Shown here: positions 11,973-24,212 of the stretch, piece by piece | Layout of the letters: every line of letters begins with the position of its first letter | Numbering within the stretch: position 1 is the first letter of the stretch | DNA from: Ornithodoros turicata | Taxonomy: Eukaryota; Arthropoda; Arachnida; Ixodida; Argasidae | DNA length: 64,000 nucleotides | Assembly (NCBI RefSeq): GCF_037126465.1 | Contig: NC_088204.1 | Location: forward strand, 74,027,807-74,091,806 | Direction: 5' to 3' | Notes under the pieces: generated by a model | Database searches by the model: none | What the model was told of the DNA's origin: nothing | Seen by the model: the letters and a program-made list of their open reading frames with translations, nothing else | Position numbers and translations under genes: made by a program

Positions 11973-12224
11973 CTATAAATTTGCGATCGCCAGCATAAAA
12001 CTCGACAAGGTGTCACACCGTACCATTTCTTCCGTCAGTTCGTTCCATGCCTGAATGGACAGCGGAAAGAAAGAGTACATAAGGCAGTTAGTCCTAGAAA
12101 ATAATTGTTTAATGGATTTGCTATGCTTAGCGGAGCCCCACGTGACATAACCAACCAACCTTGGAGAAAACACAAGGAGGGATAAGTCATCTATCCCATT
12201 TTCCCCTGTTTCGATCAGCGTCAC
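11973..12224 (-). pseudogene. non-LTR retrotransposon C-terminal fragment
   Basis: The minus-strand frame contains SRTNCLMYSFFPLSIQAWNE. This resembles the FFPRxIxxWNxLP motif near the C-terminus of reverse-transcriptase ORFs of CR1/jockey-type LINEs, and it is followed by a stop and an A/T-rich tail. Upstream domains are not present nearby, so it is 5' truncated. A different host exon is possible. Confidence 0.45.
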
Positions 12225-12239
12225 GTCACTTCTCTACCG

Positions 12240-13490
12240 AGACGTGACCCCTCCAGACGCCAGCGTCGTTGCTAGGAGTCGAGTACCCTTTCAAGAGCAT
12301 GACATCTTGCAATTTATGGGCTTATGGTTACGTCACCCGCTTTTTGCGTCATCGAAACTTGTGGAGGCTCAGCAGACCTTCAAAAATTGACATAAATGCA
12401 CAGCGTTCGTAAACAGGATTGAAATTTTGCGTATAGAACCCCTGCGGCACCTTCTTTTTATGGACTAAATAAGATAAACGCTCTTTTTTGGATCCGGAAT
12501 GGCACTTTAGAGCACACTTCACTTTCTATGGTACAGTTAAAAAGCGATAAAAACCGGGCTGTTTGGTGGTACATCTAAAAGTTTGTCAGTCAGTGCTTCG
12601 TCTGTGTTGTCTCTTTGTGTCCCCTGCACCGGGGTTTTATCGCTTTTATATGGTACAGTGCTTGATGTGGACAGGAAGACGTCAACGGTCGTTCCAGATT
12701 TTGAGAGATTTTGCGCAATATGAAAGACAAGATTATTAGTGGTTACGACAGGAGCATAACCATGAATTACCGGTTTGGGTTGACTGTCCCCGCACTTAGC
12801 TCATGTCGCGGTGGTTAACAAACCCACCGGGTTCTTCGCAGAATCTCAGCAGGAATATAACAGTACACCAAGCCTGCTACATTGGCCTAAGCCATTGAAG
12901 TCATTGCAATTATTGATTGCCAGTCAGGAGACGGGAATACAGGTTAATGAGCAAACGACGCTTCATTGTAGTTGAATTGAAATATTGCGATTCGGATCGC
13001 GTGGTCTTTAAGTAAAAGGCCTCGTTACCGTGTCATCACTGACCGCGGCCGTGCTACCATGTCGGCATTAGAGTGGAGTGTCTGTGGAACAAAGACAGAG
13101 CACGGGCAAGAGAAAGTGCCAAACAGGTAGTTCAACTAATTCTCGATCCATTGGCTATCTTTAAATGCGCTGTCAGTGTGGTTGTTTATACCTCTGTGAT
13201 TTCAAATGCACAAAGAAAACCAGCCTCGTATGTTCTATTCATTTTGACCAGCGTAAGGGTAGCTGACCCTTTACTTCCTGAGGGACGTTTGTAAGTTCAC
13301 ACACGCGTGTCTGGAGTTTATACTGCAACGTCGTAGACACGGACGCATGCTGTAGTTGAGCTCGGTTAGTTTGCTTTTGCGATGCACTGTATCAAAAAGA
13401 GCAGAATAAAAACACAAAGGAAGGAGAGAAAATTTGAAAGATTGAAAAACGCACATCCGACGACATATATCCATCGGTTGGTCCGCGTAC
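12240..13490. other. no gene recognised
   Basis: Mostly unique-looking sequence. The stretch 12545-12655 is bounded by GCGATAAAA and TTTTATCGC and holds a TTGTCTCTTTGTGTCCCC-type phrase. A related phrase occurs near 9880-9910, so both are probably dispersed-repeat fragments. No supported coding region was seen. Confidence 0.4.
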
Positions 13491-13499
13491 TCGCATATA

Positions 13500-13960
13500 G
13501 GTATATACGCGGTGTCTTTTTTTTTTTAAGAGCTACAGATTTTTTATAAGAAATGTATGAGAGCAACACATATGTCGTTTTTGCAATTGAGTTATACGGC
13601 CAGACGGACACCCTCTCGAAGTAAGTACGCAACTACGAGATCACTAATTACGTAAAATTCATTAATGTGCTCTTTAATTAGAGGATTTCGGGGAAAAAAG
13701 CGAGACTGCAGAATGAGAGACTATCCTTGTTGAACGCCATTCCACGTCTCACAAATCCTGGAACACGCACGTGCGCCATGAAATATCCATCCCCGAATTT
13801 TGATATGCAAATTAGCCGAAACTGGAATCGCGGCTACTGGGAACGCAGGGAGCACAGCGCTCATTGCACGTTCACAGGGCCACGTGATTTGGAGCGATGG
13901 AGATGATTGGAGTAGGTTGGAGTGGAATAGGTTTCGGTTTCAGCTCACTTGCATAGCAGA
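13500..13960. repeat. dispersed repeat R1, copy 1
   Basis: This stretch shares order and wording with 42900-43635 (for example the GAGACTATCC segment and the GCATATCC/CCCGAATTT region). Shorter pieces occur at 14940-15115 and 38885-39000. It holds no coding frame. The copy at 42.9 kb carries a MITE insertion that is missing here, which makes this the uninterrupted version. Confidence 0.65.
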
Positions 13961-15119
13961 GAAAAACTGCTGGTATCGTGAGAACCAGACGCATTTCGAA
14001 ATCGGTGACAGTGGGCATAGCTTTCGGCTACGACGGTTCTGCCCCCTCATTTGCCCTGGATCGTTAATTAATTAATTATCGGAATTCAGTTAACTATAGT
14101 CACCGAACACTGATGCGACCAGCCATAGGAAAGATGTGCACCAGGTCAGGTATGTTATACGCCCAAACGGCGTATCTGGGGCTCTTGTCGATTTTTAATT
14201 AAAAAATATGTGGCACCTAAAAAAGACCCAGTATACAGGGTGCTCACGATAACTGCATCTAGAAATGATCTCGATCACATAACGCTGTCAAAGAAACACT
14301 GATAGATCTCCTATGACGATATTGGATATTGTTACAAATGGTCTGATCTCATAATGGAGCACCTGTTTGTAACACAAACGTCATTGGAGAGCTATGGGTT
14401 TTTCTTTGAACCGCACCCACATGTGTGATATCTCATTTGCGTGGGTCATGTGTGTGTGTGTGCGAGCGTGTATGTCGCATTCCTTTCGTCGTCATCCCAC
14501 TCATGTATTAACCCACATGCAATGAGGTATGGTACCGCAATTTTTGCGGTGAATCACCTCATCCCACCGTTATTCATGCATTTGCTGCTTCATTTCACAG
14601 CGCTATGCGTCAGCGATCATTTCTTCAGTTAGAGTGGACACCCTTTATGGCTGAGGCTGATTAGTATGTTATCATAATATATGTCGCTTCTTGAATGCTA
14701 CCCGAAGCTATCGTTTATTCCTAATTCGTATATATGTTCACGTGTATGTCTTAGACATTATTAGTCATAATATTTTAGTCATAATAGTTTTCAGTCACCA
14801 TCTTTGTTGTGATTTCGCGACTCTAGAAAGTCCAGAGCGTTCCTTCAGGGCACGGCTTTTGCCTGCAAGCAAGAGGAAGACTACGAAACTAATAAGAGAA
14901 GGGGTCCATACCCGTCAGCAACGCAAATCATACGCGGGGTGTCTTTTTTTTTTCATTTTCGGTACAGGTTTTTCATTTAAAAACCAAACGGGCTTGAGAC
15001 ACCCTCTTTCCACTTCTATCATCTCTGGGCCCGCGGACGTTCTTGGCCATCTGTTGCTCAACCGTCGAATGACTAATTACCTAAAAATCATTATTTAACT
15101 TTTCAATTATAAAAACTAC

Positions 15120-15805
15120 GAAGTTGTCCCAATGGGACCATCTGTTCCCTTCGGTCATCTGATGTCGTGAACGTTTTCAGAACAAAAATCCGTTTAGTAG
15201 ATTGTCAGCAAAAAATTCGTGAGGGAACACCATTTTTTCTTTATTTTGTTCATTAACCGTTCATGTGCGTCTTTCCTTCACCTCCAATGTGAGAGGGTGA
15301 AAGTGCACACTTTCGCCTCTTGCGTCCTAGAAAAAGAGTAAAAGAAAACAGAAAATGCAACCCAAGATAAGGGTTCCGACAGCGTCACCCGATACATTTG
15401 TTTTTTGTTTTTTTTTTGTTTGTTTGTTTCCGCAAGTTAAAGCTCCCCAAGCAGCACAATGTACTGAAAGTCGAGTGCAATAGGGGTGGACGGTATATGT
15501 GTCTTATCGATGTTCCTTAGTTTCACGAGTCCGTTCAAGGCCTTCCACCTACCCGTCCACCCCTATTGCACCCGACTTTCAGTACATTTTGCTGCTTGGG
15601 TCATCTTCGACGCATGAGACGTCACTGTTTTCCTTCGCCCTCTCACATTGGGGGAGATGGAAAGACACGTCTGTGAAGATCCGCTGTGAACAAAATAAAG
15701 AAGAAAAAGGTGTTACTTCACGAATTTTTTGCGGACGATCTATCGAACGGATTTTTGTTCCGAAAAGGCTACGAAATCACGTGACCGAAGGCAACAGATC
15801 ATCTC
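15120..15805. mobile_element. foldback element with ~300-bp arms
   Basis: The left arm (about 15127-15495) and right arm (about 15545-15800) are imperfect inverted repeats. Shared inverted words include GGGGTGGACGG/CCACCCCTATTGCA, and CGAATTTTTTG near the outer ends. There is no transposase frame. Its right end runs directly into the solo arm of the larger foldback family at 15806. Confidence 0.65.
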
Positions 15806-17155
15806 CGATGAATAGAAGGATTAGCCATTGTGTAGAGCACACCACTAGGGGGTGCTACGAGCGGCGCTTCACCACTAGGGGCCACTACTGTCGCTTTCCG
15901 TGGATGACGTCATTGCTCTGTTGGGGAGCATGGTGAGACACCACGGTACAGTGGACTAGAAGAAGTCTTCTAGTCCACTGTAACCACGGAAGGCACGGGA
16001 TGGCGATGCGAAGTAGAGCGCTCTTCTGCCGGCTGTGGTGGCGCTGCGGGCGACAGGAGAGGCGCTCTCGGCGGCGGCGTTGTTATAGCCTTGTGACCGC
16101 GATATTAACTTCATACGCGGCGTCGGCGGCAAAGGGTTTTGGGTCCAGCGTCAGGTACCAGACTTTGAGCGAGTTTATATTAATTTCACTCCGTTTGTTG
16201 TTCCACTGATGGTTGTTGTTTGAGAGCTCAATTACTATGCTGTGAGATTGGGGTGTACGGCACGCATACGACAATATAAATACATAAATGTAAACAAAAG
16301 GACGTGCACGATAAATTACGCCACATTATTATGGCTTCCCGTGCTGCTACACTTTGCATTATAAAGGCGCTTTCGAGAACCAGTCCGTTCACAAAGAGCC
16401 GTGTGCATCTCGTCGTGTATATATTAGACATGGATACTTTCCTTTTAATTGCCTGATTACGCTTTTGCGACTCGAGCGCGTATATTAGCAGGCTCCAGAC
16501 TTGCGCAATACTATTTTGGTGATGGTGCATATGTTCAGACAAGAGCCGAGCAAAGTTGTTCCTATTTGCCCCCCCCCCCCTTTCATGTATTTATTCACTT
16601 CAGTGTCATTCTCACATACTAGTTTAAATTTAATTAGCGGTTAGTAATACTGCAGTATAAGTACCTATATTTAGCACACTACAGCGCTGTAAGATATATT
16701 GTAAGCATCTTATGGCTGCGGAATCACTGGGTGAATTTCAGTAAAATTCTGGTGCTCTTTTTCTTTTTTGTGTGTGTGGCGGTCACTGTGACTAATACGG
16801 ATTCAATTAAGTGTTGTGGCAACCCCAATGTCAACATCTGCCATATTGGAAAGTGAGTGATTATGGTCACACAAGCCTTATAAACATGATACCTTCTACT
16901 ATACCATCTGAGATTCCTAAATGTCAGTATGAAAATATGACAATGTACGAATAAATCTTAACGTAGTGCATGCCATCCAAAGGAAGTTCTTCCACACCCC
17001 ACCCTCAGAAAATAAAACGGGCCTTGGGTTTTCCTCTGGTAACATCATTTAACAAGAACATGACTACAGATATGTGCAATCACACACATTTGCAAGGAAA
17101 GCATGACGATTATTGCAGATACAACAGTCATCTCAGTAGGTCGCGTCTCGACACA
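15806..17155. mobile_element. solo arm of the giant foldback family
   Basis: This matches one arm of the 58183-62660 element from the segment after its terminus (TCTCCGATGAATAGAAGG) to the segment before its 206-bp repeats. It has scattered differences, and an extra short palindrome at about 15950-15985. The terminal 20 bp, the tandem repeats and the second arm are missing. It is an older, truncated relative. Confidence 0.8.
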
Positions 17156-17159
17156 TATA

Positions 17160-17870
17160 GTTGTCTCATGACATAAAGCTGCAAATTACCAATTATCGCA
17201 AAGCACTGTTGCCTAACGTGAGTAAGAGACTGTAAATAATATCTGTTGCCTAGCTGGAATACGACAGGAGCTCAAGACATGCATACAGGGCTGTGTAGTA
17301 TTTATCTGTTGATAATACGGCGATTGTTACATGTGTTGAGAAAGATCACACAGACTGTTCCCATTCTGATTGGGAACAGCGAACGCAATGCGTACCTTTG
17401 TGTCCACCAGAGAGAAGAAAAAAAAAAGCGCATGTAGCTTTTCTAATGAAATTACCTAGTATTGATAGAAACAGTCCGCAGATGCACTCTCTCAGCAAGG
17501 CTTAGCATTGAAATGTGTCATGACGACCCAGAATGCGACTATACGGACACTTTTATGAGTAGAATATGTTTAATCTAACTTTATCGATAAAAAAACAAAA
17601 GCCTCAGGTTCAGAGCTGCCATGATTTCGAACAGTGTGTTCATCTGATTGATTTGATTTGATTGATTTTTAAAAGAAAAAATGAAAATGGTAGTCTCGAG
17701 CCGCTCGGGACTGGCTACTCCAAGACGCGTTGTTAAGAAAAGAAAGGGAAACTACACAAAACTCGACGCTTTGCAACGAAATGGAAACATAATAAATGAG
17801 AACATCACCACCTATATAGCTTGACACGAAAAGCGCCATCCTCATCACTGGCCTTGGAAACAACACCCGA
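17160..17870. other. no gene recognised
   Basis: AT-rich sequence between the solo foldback arm and block B. It has a short TTGATT-type run near 17645-17670. No supported coding frame was seen on either strand. Confidence 0.4.
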
Positions 17871-17909
17871 TAAACAGCTTGCAGAACACCATTGACTTTG
17901 TTGCGTTGT

Positions 17910-17915
17910 TTTATT
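17910..17915 (-). terminator. polyadenylation signal of locus B, distal exon
   Basis: AATAAA on the minus strand, 39 bp after the TAA of the exon at 17955-18133. It is in the same context as the gene A signal. Confidence 0.7.
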
Positions 17916-17954
17916 TCGCAGGCATCTTAGCCGACTTTGTGCTGCGCTATTCTA

Positions 17955-18133
17955 TTACTCGTCCGTAACCGGACGTGGCGTCCTCGTAAGTGGTTCAAGA
18001 TATATGCAGCCACATCCCTGATCGTCGCAGGTGGGGACGCTTCCAGGAGAATCTTTCTCACAGTGTATCTTGCACTTCTCTTTTTCTTCCGGACTGCAGT
18101 TCCCATAGTCCGGGTAACCAAGGTCTTCATCGC
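17955..18133 (-). CDS. locus B exon 3 (distal final exon)
   Basis: The acceptor is CTTCTGCAG on the minus strand (AG at 18134-18135). The 179-nt length equals the gene A exon. It encodes an acidic segment (GDEDLGYPDYGNC...) and six cysteines spaced 7-3-10-4-1, then a tail rich in Thr and Pro ending TDE before TAA. The spacing is identical to gene A despite many substitutions, which suggests selection on the fold. Confidence 0.8.
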
Positions 18134-21100
18134 CTGCAGAAGAGTATCTCGTGTTGTATCTGTCTTTCTTCTCAACGTTGATTGGCTCATTCCTAGCGTA
18201 TATGTAACCATTCAATTTATTTGTTTGACAATACCTTAAAAGGACGGTCGCATTAGGAATCCCATCTACAGGGTGGTCCATCAACCATGATAGAAACTCA
18301 TAGTAAAAAACGTAAGCCCCGGAGAGACATGCGGTGAACGGAGTTTTTTCTGCCAATAGCTTTTGCCACATATCGGTAACATTTTAATTTCATTTCAATT
18401 GAGGAAAGTTAATTTCTTGAACTGAACTCCGAAATTTCCCAAGGCAACCTGACGTTTTCTTTGCGGAAATGGGTTCCTTTCGTGGGGTCATTTCACTCAG
18501 TGTAGCACATAACTCCACTCCTAATGCAGTGGTAATTGCCGAAATAAATTACGCGAAAATCCGTGGAAATGAGCACTTGCCTCCGCCTCTTTTTTTACGG
18601 CTCGCAGTTTGAGCGCAAAGCTGCGAAGAAAGGAGGGAACTTTGACACGCCACATGAGGGGGGAAAGGGTTACAAGCCGTCGGGTGACCTAATTTTTGAT
18701 AAGATAGCTCTCGTTCCCGCACTCACCGCGCGTGTTTGTTCCATGGGTTAAGGCTTGTGACCCTTTCCCCCCTCGTGTGGCGTGTCAATGTAACCTTCTT
18801 TCTTCACAGCTTTGCGCTCCAACTGCGAGCCGTCAAAAAAGAGGCGGAGCCAAAGGCTGCGCCTCCAAAGGTGATGCGCGAATTCTACCAGACCGCCAGT
18901 TCTTCCACTTCTACCAGACCGCGACGAAGGTCTAAAGGGTGATGCGCGACTTACTACCAGACCAATGCAACAATTTGTCCTTGTGTGTACGTGATTATCA
19001 TTTTACTAGCGCACCTTAACAAGGACCAAGGGGAGACGAGAGACGGTATACGGCACTAACTTTCAACAAATTTTATCGAAACATGCCAGGACGCATCCTT
19101 TTATACCTTCGCCCCCTACCAGGAACTTATTTGCCACTCCGACTGTCGAGGTGCGTTATCTCGCTATCAGGCAGGTAACACTCACATTTCTTGCCCTGGA
19201 CCTCCAATTTTCCCTGCCTCGATAATTTCGCGAGTAGCTCTGCTTGTGCAATAGGGCGGGGGTGGTTGGTGGGGGTGAGTGGGTGAGCACGGGTGAGAGT
19301 GGGTGAGCAGTGGGTGGGTACGTTGTAAACAACGTAAGTGCGGACCCGTCCTGTCCCGACGTGTGCGTTTGCCAAACGTGCCAGAGCATCCCAGCTCAGT
19401 TACTCGTGAAATTGTCGAAGCAGGGAAGCTTGGGGATCTTGGACAAGAGCGTGCGAGTGTGGCGTCCATTCCGGTGTTGTGGACGGCCCGTCAGCGCCGA
19501 CGTAGAAGTCCTGTATTCTTCTTGGTACGAAACACGCCTGTTTTGCTCGTGAACATATTGCAACGTGACCTACTCGCCCATGGTGAACGGGAGTTCTTCC
19601 GCAAGATGGCGGTCTAACCCTTCCCTCCTTGTGCGAGATGGTGGCGTAACCCTAGAGTGGCATTTAAGGGCAATGCCCTATTGGCGTTTGTAGGCAAATG
19701 CCTAAGATTCCCGACCCAAACAATAACACATTCGAACGCTTTCCAAGGTACACTCACAAGTCTCAGTGAAACGTGCGGATATAATGCGCGTGTCTTAATG
19801 CCGTAGCGAGCACCACTGAACTACCGGTGGGGAACTTCGAGGGGCAAAAACAAATTCATGCACCCCGGTATCTCGAGCACGAAACAGACATGTCAAATTT
19901 CGAAAAGCAAATAATGTTTTTTTAATTTATATATTTTTCTTGTAGATGAAGTGTACCAGTTCTCAAGAATCAGTAGTACGGTTAGATTAAGTGCACACCT
20001 ATGTTCAAAGTTGGCAGTCTGTAATAAGTTACATATTTTTCCCGTTGACTGTGATTAATACGTCTCGAACGGCTCAAGATTCGTTATCGAGCGTATGTCA
20101 GCTACGTAAAACCCGAGCAATCAGCTACACGGTAATTAGATAATACTCACCTGCCGATAGCTCCAGCACTGAAATGAAAGATCGCACGATATTATTTTTT
20201 CATAATGTAATTTTTTAATAAACATCACGACGCCATGCATGTGCAATTTTTCTTTCTTTTTTTTTTTGTTCCCCTAGAAGAGCGATAGCTTTTTTACAAA
20301 GTTGACGGTGATTATGGCGAACTTAGCAGAAACAAAATTACGTCTCCGCCCCATGACGTCGCAACATCTCGTAGCGGAGTACTAGTACAGTGGATGCCAC
20401 GAGTGGCATCACACACGATATCGCACCACCTGTAGCACCGCCACCGGCAGCTGGGTAGTCAATCTCAGCGCGGGGAGAGGGAAATAAACATTTAATGCGC
20501 GCTCGTCGCTATTGTACCAGACTCCTGACAATGGGACAGACACGTAAAAGTGTGAACGCCATCTGAGGAAGGAAAGTGGAATACACAGCTAGCTGCTGCT
20601 GCTCTTGAGTTGCAGCGGTGCTCAACAATAGCTCGGGCGATGACACAAAGGTGGTGGTGGTGGTGACGAAAACCGGCTTGTCGTTGTTGGCCTCACGTAT
20701 GTAGGCCGCGACACAAAGCTTACTCTTCGTACCACATGCCGTTGTCCAATGCAAACAAGAGAAAGAGCTTGGAGAACACCAGTGAATTTCTTGGATTGTT
20801 TTATTTTCCATGCATCTTAGTAAACTTTGTGTTGCATTGTTCTGTTACACAACCGCAACTGGAGGCTCTGTGGACGTCAAAAATGTGTCAATATACGCGC
20901 AGCCGCAGTGGTGACCGTCGCAATAGGCGACGCTGCCCGGAGCATCTTCCTCACACCGTTTTTCGCATTTCCGTTTCTCTTCCGGACTGCAGCCCCCTAA
21001 GGAAGAGTATTCTTTGTGGAGTATTCTTTCTGTGGAAGAGTATTCTAGGAGCGTTGTATCTGTCCCTTTTTCCTCAACGTTGGGCTAGTTCCTTCCAAGA

Positions 21101-24100
21101 GTATGTGGCCGTTTATTTTATTTGTTTGACGATACTTTAAAGGCCAGTCAGGGTATAACTAGTCCAGTAAGAGGGCATTAGAGCTCGTACATAGCTTGAA
21201 CACGTTCCACAACATTAGTGCTCTCTTTAAAAGCCTGGATGCACATGACAGCGAGACATTGAAGCGCGACTTAACTGAAGCGTAATTGAAGCAGCGGAGG
21301 CACCGCCGAGTGCCGGATAGTTACGATATACAGTATCATAATACGCACTGCTGATGACGGCCCAATAATGCCGAAACAGCTGTCCAGTGCAGGTACGACG
21401 ACATTCGGGCGCTTATAAACACATACACTACATGAAGTCACAGAGCTTATCCATCCGAAGCGTTTGCATCGAGGCACCCTAGAGAGCACGACCTCGTGCA
21501 TCTCTTAGCGGCCGACATTTTTGGGGGCCGCGTGCAAAGCAACTGCAGTCGTGCATAATAACACAGTACTCTTTGCGAAGCATGCATTCAGAAAACTAAC
21601 TGAAATGTGAGAATCCGTGTGCGGAATGAAACGTGGGGATATATCATCTGTGGCATAATGCCATAGCGCGTCCCACTCAACTTATACGAGTGATGAATTT
21701 TATAGAACAAAAACATATTTACGTACCTCAGTATCACCAGTGCAAAACAGACATTTTTAATTTCGAAGCGAAAATACTGCTTGTGTGCATTGGGCACGTG
21801 AAATGCATCCTGTCTCAAGGAGCATGGACAACAGTTAGTTCACATTTATGTTTATAGTCACCGGTGGTGAAATTCACGTTACAGTGGCTGTTGCTGGATG
21901 TGTAAAAGTGGCATTTTCCCCTGTGGCTGGGATGTGTACTTCTGGAACTGCTAAATATTCGTCAGTGAGTGTACGCCAATTATAAGGAAAACCCGTGTAA
22001 TTAGAGCAAGTATAATTAAATGTGTCTTTTTGTTAGTAATGAACTCGTACTCACATGCCGATAGCTCCAGGACTGAAATAAAAGAACATGCCATCATTTT
22101 TTTATAAACATCATGACGCTAATGGATATTGAGTTTGTTCAAGTGATAGCTGTATAGGGCGGTTTTGCCGGGTGGACGCTGAATATGGCCATCGTAGCAG
22201 ACACGAAATGACGCTACCGTGCCGTGACGTTGAAACATCACGTGATACAAGCACACACCACCTGGATCAACACCATTGGTCGGTACAGCGATCAATCGCA
22301 GCGCGGAAAGAGGGAAATAAATCAGTGGCTGTGCGCCCGTCGCCATTGTACCACACTGCACACAACGGGGCAGCCACGCGGTGTGTGCACGCCATGTGAA
22401 CAGCGAGAGTGCAAACCGTAGCTCGTCGCTGCTGCTCGTGAGTGATGGCAGCGGCGGTCGACAACAGCACTGTGGCGACAACGTAAAGGCCTGTTGTCCG
22501 CCCCGAATAAAGAGCAAATGTAGAAGCAGTTGTCTATATGGGTGTGATGAACGCAACCGTCGAAACGCTGCTCCCCATTTCGCGAACATGCTATAGCTAT
22601 CACTGCCCCTTCTTCGCGCGTTGGGGGCGATGAGGCTTGTTCTTTATGATAGTTCACGTTTTGTTTTTAGCTGTTGCGTGAACGTGTTTTACATAAGGAG
22701 CACTATCTCGGAGATTGGGTATTTTCCATCTGCGCGCAGTTTAAGGAGCAACGGTTCATCTTGGGTTCATGGCTCAGTCCAAGAAGATACAAGAACTCAC
22801 GTCAGTTCTTTTCTTTCTGTCTGTCTCTCTCTGTCAAGGTACAGAATTTCACAAACATAATTAGCGGAATGTCTTTCTTAATCATAATACGCGAACGTAT
22901 GTCGTTCCTGCACAACTATAAGAACTGTCATAAATACAGCGGAAGTTTAAAGTAACTGGTGCAAGTGATGTGGAATTGCGGGCCTCACACTAGTGAAGCC
23001 AAAATCTCCATTTTATTTTTTCATCAAACCAAACCAAACCAATAGCGCAAGATGCGCACTAATTTGCGCTCCGATTTACTTACGGAGTAGCAGTGTACTT
23101 CGAGCGAACCAAATTCTACATTGTATTTTTTTGTGTATCTCAGTAGTGTATCCTCTAGTGGTGTAATGATCTGGCCTCTCAACTTTTGCTCTGCACTACA
23201 TCCTCCTCTACATCCTCTAAGTACATCTGCTTTCTAAAGAACAGCCTCTAGTTAGAGGCTGTTCTTTAGAAAGCAGATGTACTTAGATGTGGTCCAAATC
23301 AGCCAAAGCATCATGAAACTATACTTCAAATAAGGCTGCAAGCCGCCTAGTAGTACCGCTACAAGTAACGTTCACTACTGGCTTTAAGATGTCAAAAACA
23401 AAACAAAAAAAAAGGGCCGATTTCGCTGGCAGGAAAACGCAGAGCGCGTTGGTTTACTTGGAACACAATGAAAAAACTCAAAACAGAGACGCGCACTCCA
23501 CAGGCTCTATACGCTCATGCACGTCTGTCTGTAAGTTCGGTAGCCCTTGTTTCCCTGTATATTCCTTGGCCCCATGTCCGCGGCCCCCTCCTGGACATGT
23601 ACGGTGACCTCCTTGATTGTGTCATTCTGGTGGTGGTGGTGGTTGGTAAAATAACCAGGGGAGGTTGAATTCGCGCAAGCGAATTCTGCTACCCCCCAAA
23701 AAAGAAAGACGGTACACCCCAAAGCAGAAAAGAAAAAAGAAATGAAATGGTACGATTGCACCACAGAATGTGCGAGCGCACCGCAAAAGTTCACTGGGGT
23801 GAGCGTCTCGACCGCGACAGCGCGGGACCGAGCGCGCCGTTCACATCAAGGATCATAGTAATGTCCACGCTCCGTCTACGCTGTCCACGCTGTGTCATTC
23901 TCTTGTGTGTGCCCACACTGATGATCTCTCCTGCATAGGGAACGAAACGTCTGTTGAAGTGAATTGTTATGGTGTTACGTTAAGCCGGTGTAGTTATATC
24001 GTGTATCCCCGCTATGCCTACTCGCCGCTTGTGGAATATTTTTGCATTCCCTGTATCCGTCAACATCGGGACCTCGGGATCTCTTCAGTTAGTTCGGAAT

Positions 24101-24212
24101 GCTGTCCGTATACCCTTCGCTGACATAATTTTGTTACATAACAGAACGTTCAACATCCCCAATCTAGGGACTTACCTGCAATGCAAATAAGGGCCACACA
24201 AATCTTGTTCAT
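17955..24212 (-). CDS. locus B: six-cysteine peptide gene, two exon cassettes
   Basis: One first exon (24176-24212) lies upstream of two cassettes: microexon B2 with final exon 3' (20845-20996), then microexon B1 with final exon 3 (17955-18133). Exon 1 + B1 + exon 3 gives 77 residues with the same cysteine spacing as gene A. Exon 1 + B2 + exon 3' gives 68 residues with the same spacing but a shorter N-terminal segment. Both joins stay in frame and each final exon has its own AATAAA. I infer alternative last exons sharing one promoter. A second first exon beyond my recognition is the alternative. Confidence 0.7.
18267..18890. mobile_element. foldback element, TACAGGGTGGTCCA terminus
   Basis: The left end TACAGGGTGGTCCATCAACC matches, in inverted orientation, the right end of the element at 44649-45674. 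The interior has inverted repeats around 18720 (words such as AAAGGGTTACAAGCC and CGTGTCAATGTAACC). No coding capacity was seen. It interrupts block B upstream of the distal final exon. Confidence 0.65.
19005..19480. pseudogene. Penelope-like C-terminal and 3' tail remnants
   Basis: On the minus strand a frame with TREIIEAGKIGGPGQE (about 19180-19230) leads into a tail with AATAAAATTTG near 19070. On the plus strand at 19400-19460 the related TREIVEAGKLGDLGQERASV is read. The arrangement repeats that of 4905-6900 in block A. The resemblance to the end of Penelope-like ORFs is suggestive only. Confidence 0.35.
20151..20168 (-). CDS. locus B microexon B1 (18 nt)
   Basis: Acceptor TTTCATTTCAG, 18 nt, donor GTGAGTAT. 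In phase 1 it gives VLELSA and ends in G, so it joins the distal final exon as glycine, exactly as in gene A. Confidence 0.8.
20803..20808 (-). terminator. polyadenylation signal after exon 3'
   Basis: An AAAATAAAAC word on the minus strand lies about 40 bp after the TAA of the proximal final exon. This shows that the proximal exon can end a transcript by itself. Confidence 0.65.
20845..20996 (-). CDS. locus B exon 3' (proximal final exon)
   Basis: It encodes GGCSPEEKRKC and the remaining cysteines with the 7-3-10-4-1 spacing, then a short tail ending in TAA. The acceptor appears to be CTTCCTTAG (AG at 20997-20998). The segment upstream of the first cysteine seen in the other exons is deleted here, and a small tandem duplication of a GAATACTCTT word lies just upstream. 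The reading phase still fits the microexon. It may be a working variant or a decaying exon. Confidence 0.65.
22055..22072 (-). CDS. locus B microexon B2 (18 nt)
   Basis: Acceptor TTTTATTTCAG, 18 nt giving VLELSA, donor GTGAGT. It ends in T, so joining it to exon 3' gives TGG (Trp) at the junction. Its block A relative is 7920-7937. Confidence 0.65.
24176..24212 (-). CDS. locus B exon 1 (signal peptide start)
   Basis: ATG at 24210-24212 begins MNKICVALICIA; the exon leaves in phase 1 before the donor GTAAGT. It differs from gene A at one residue. It is the only first exon of this family seen in block B. Confidence 0.8.
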
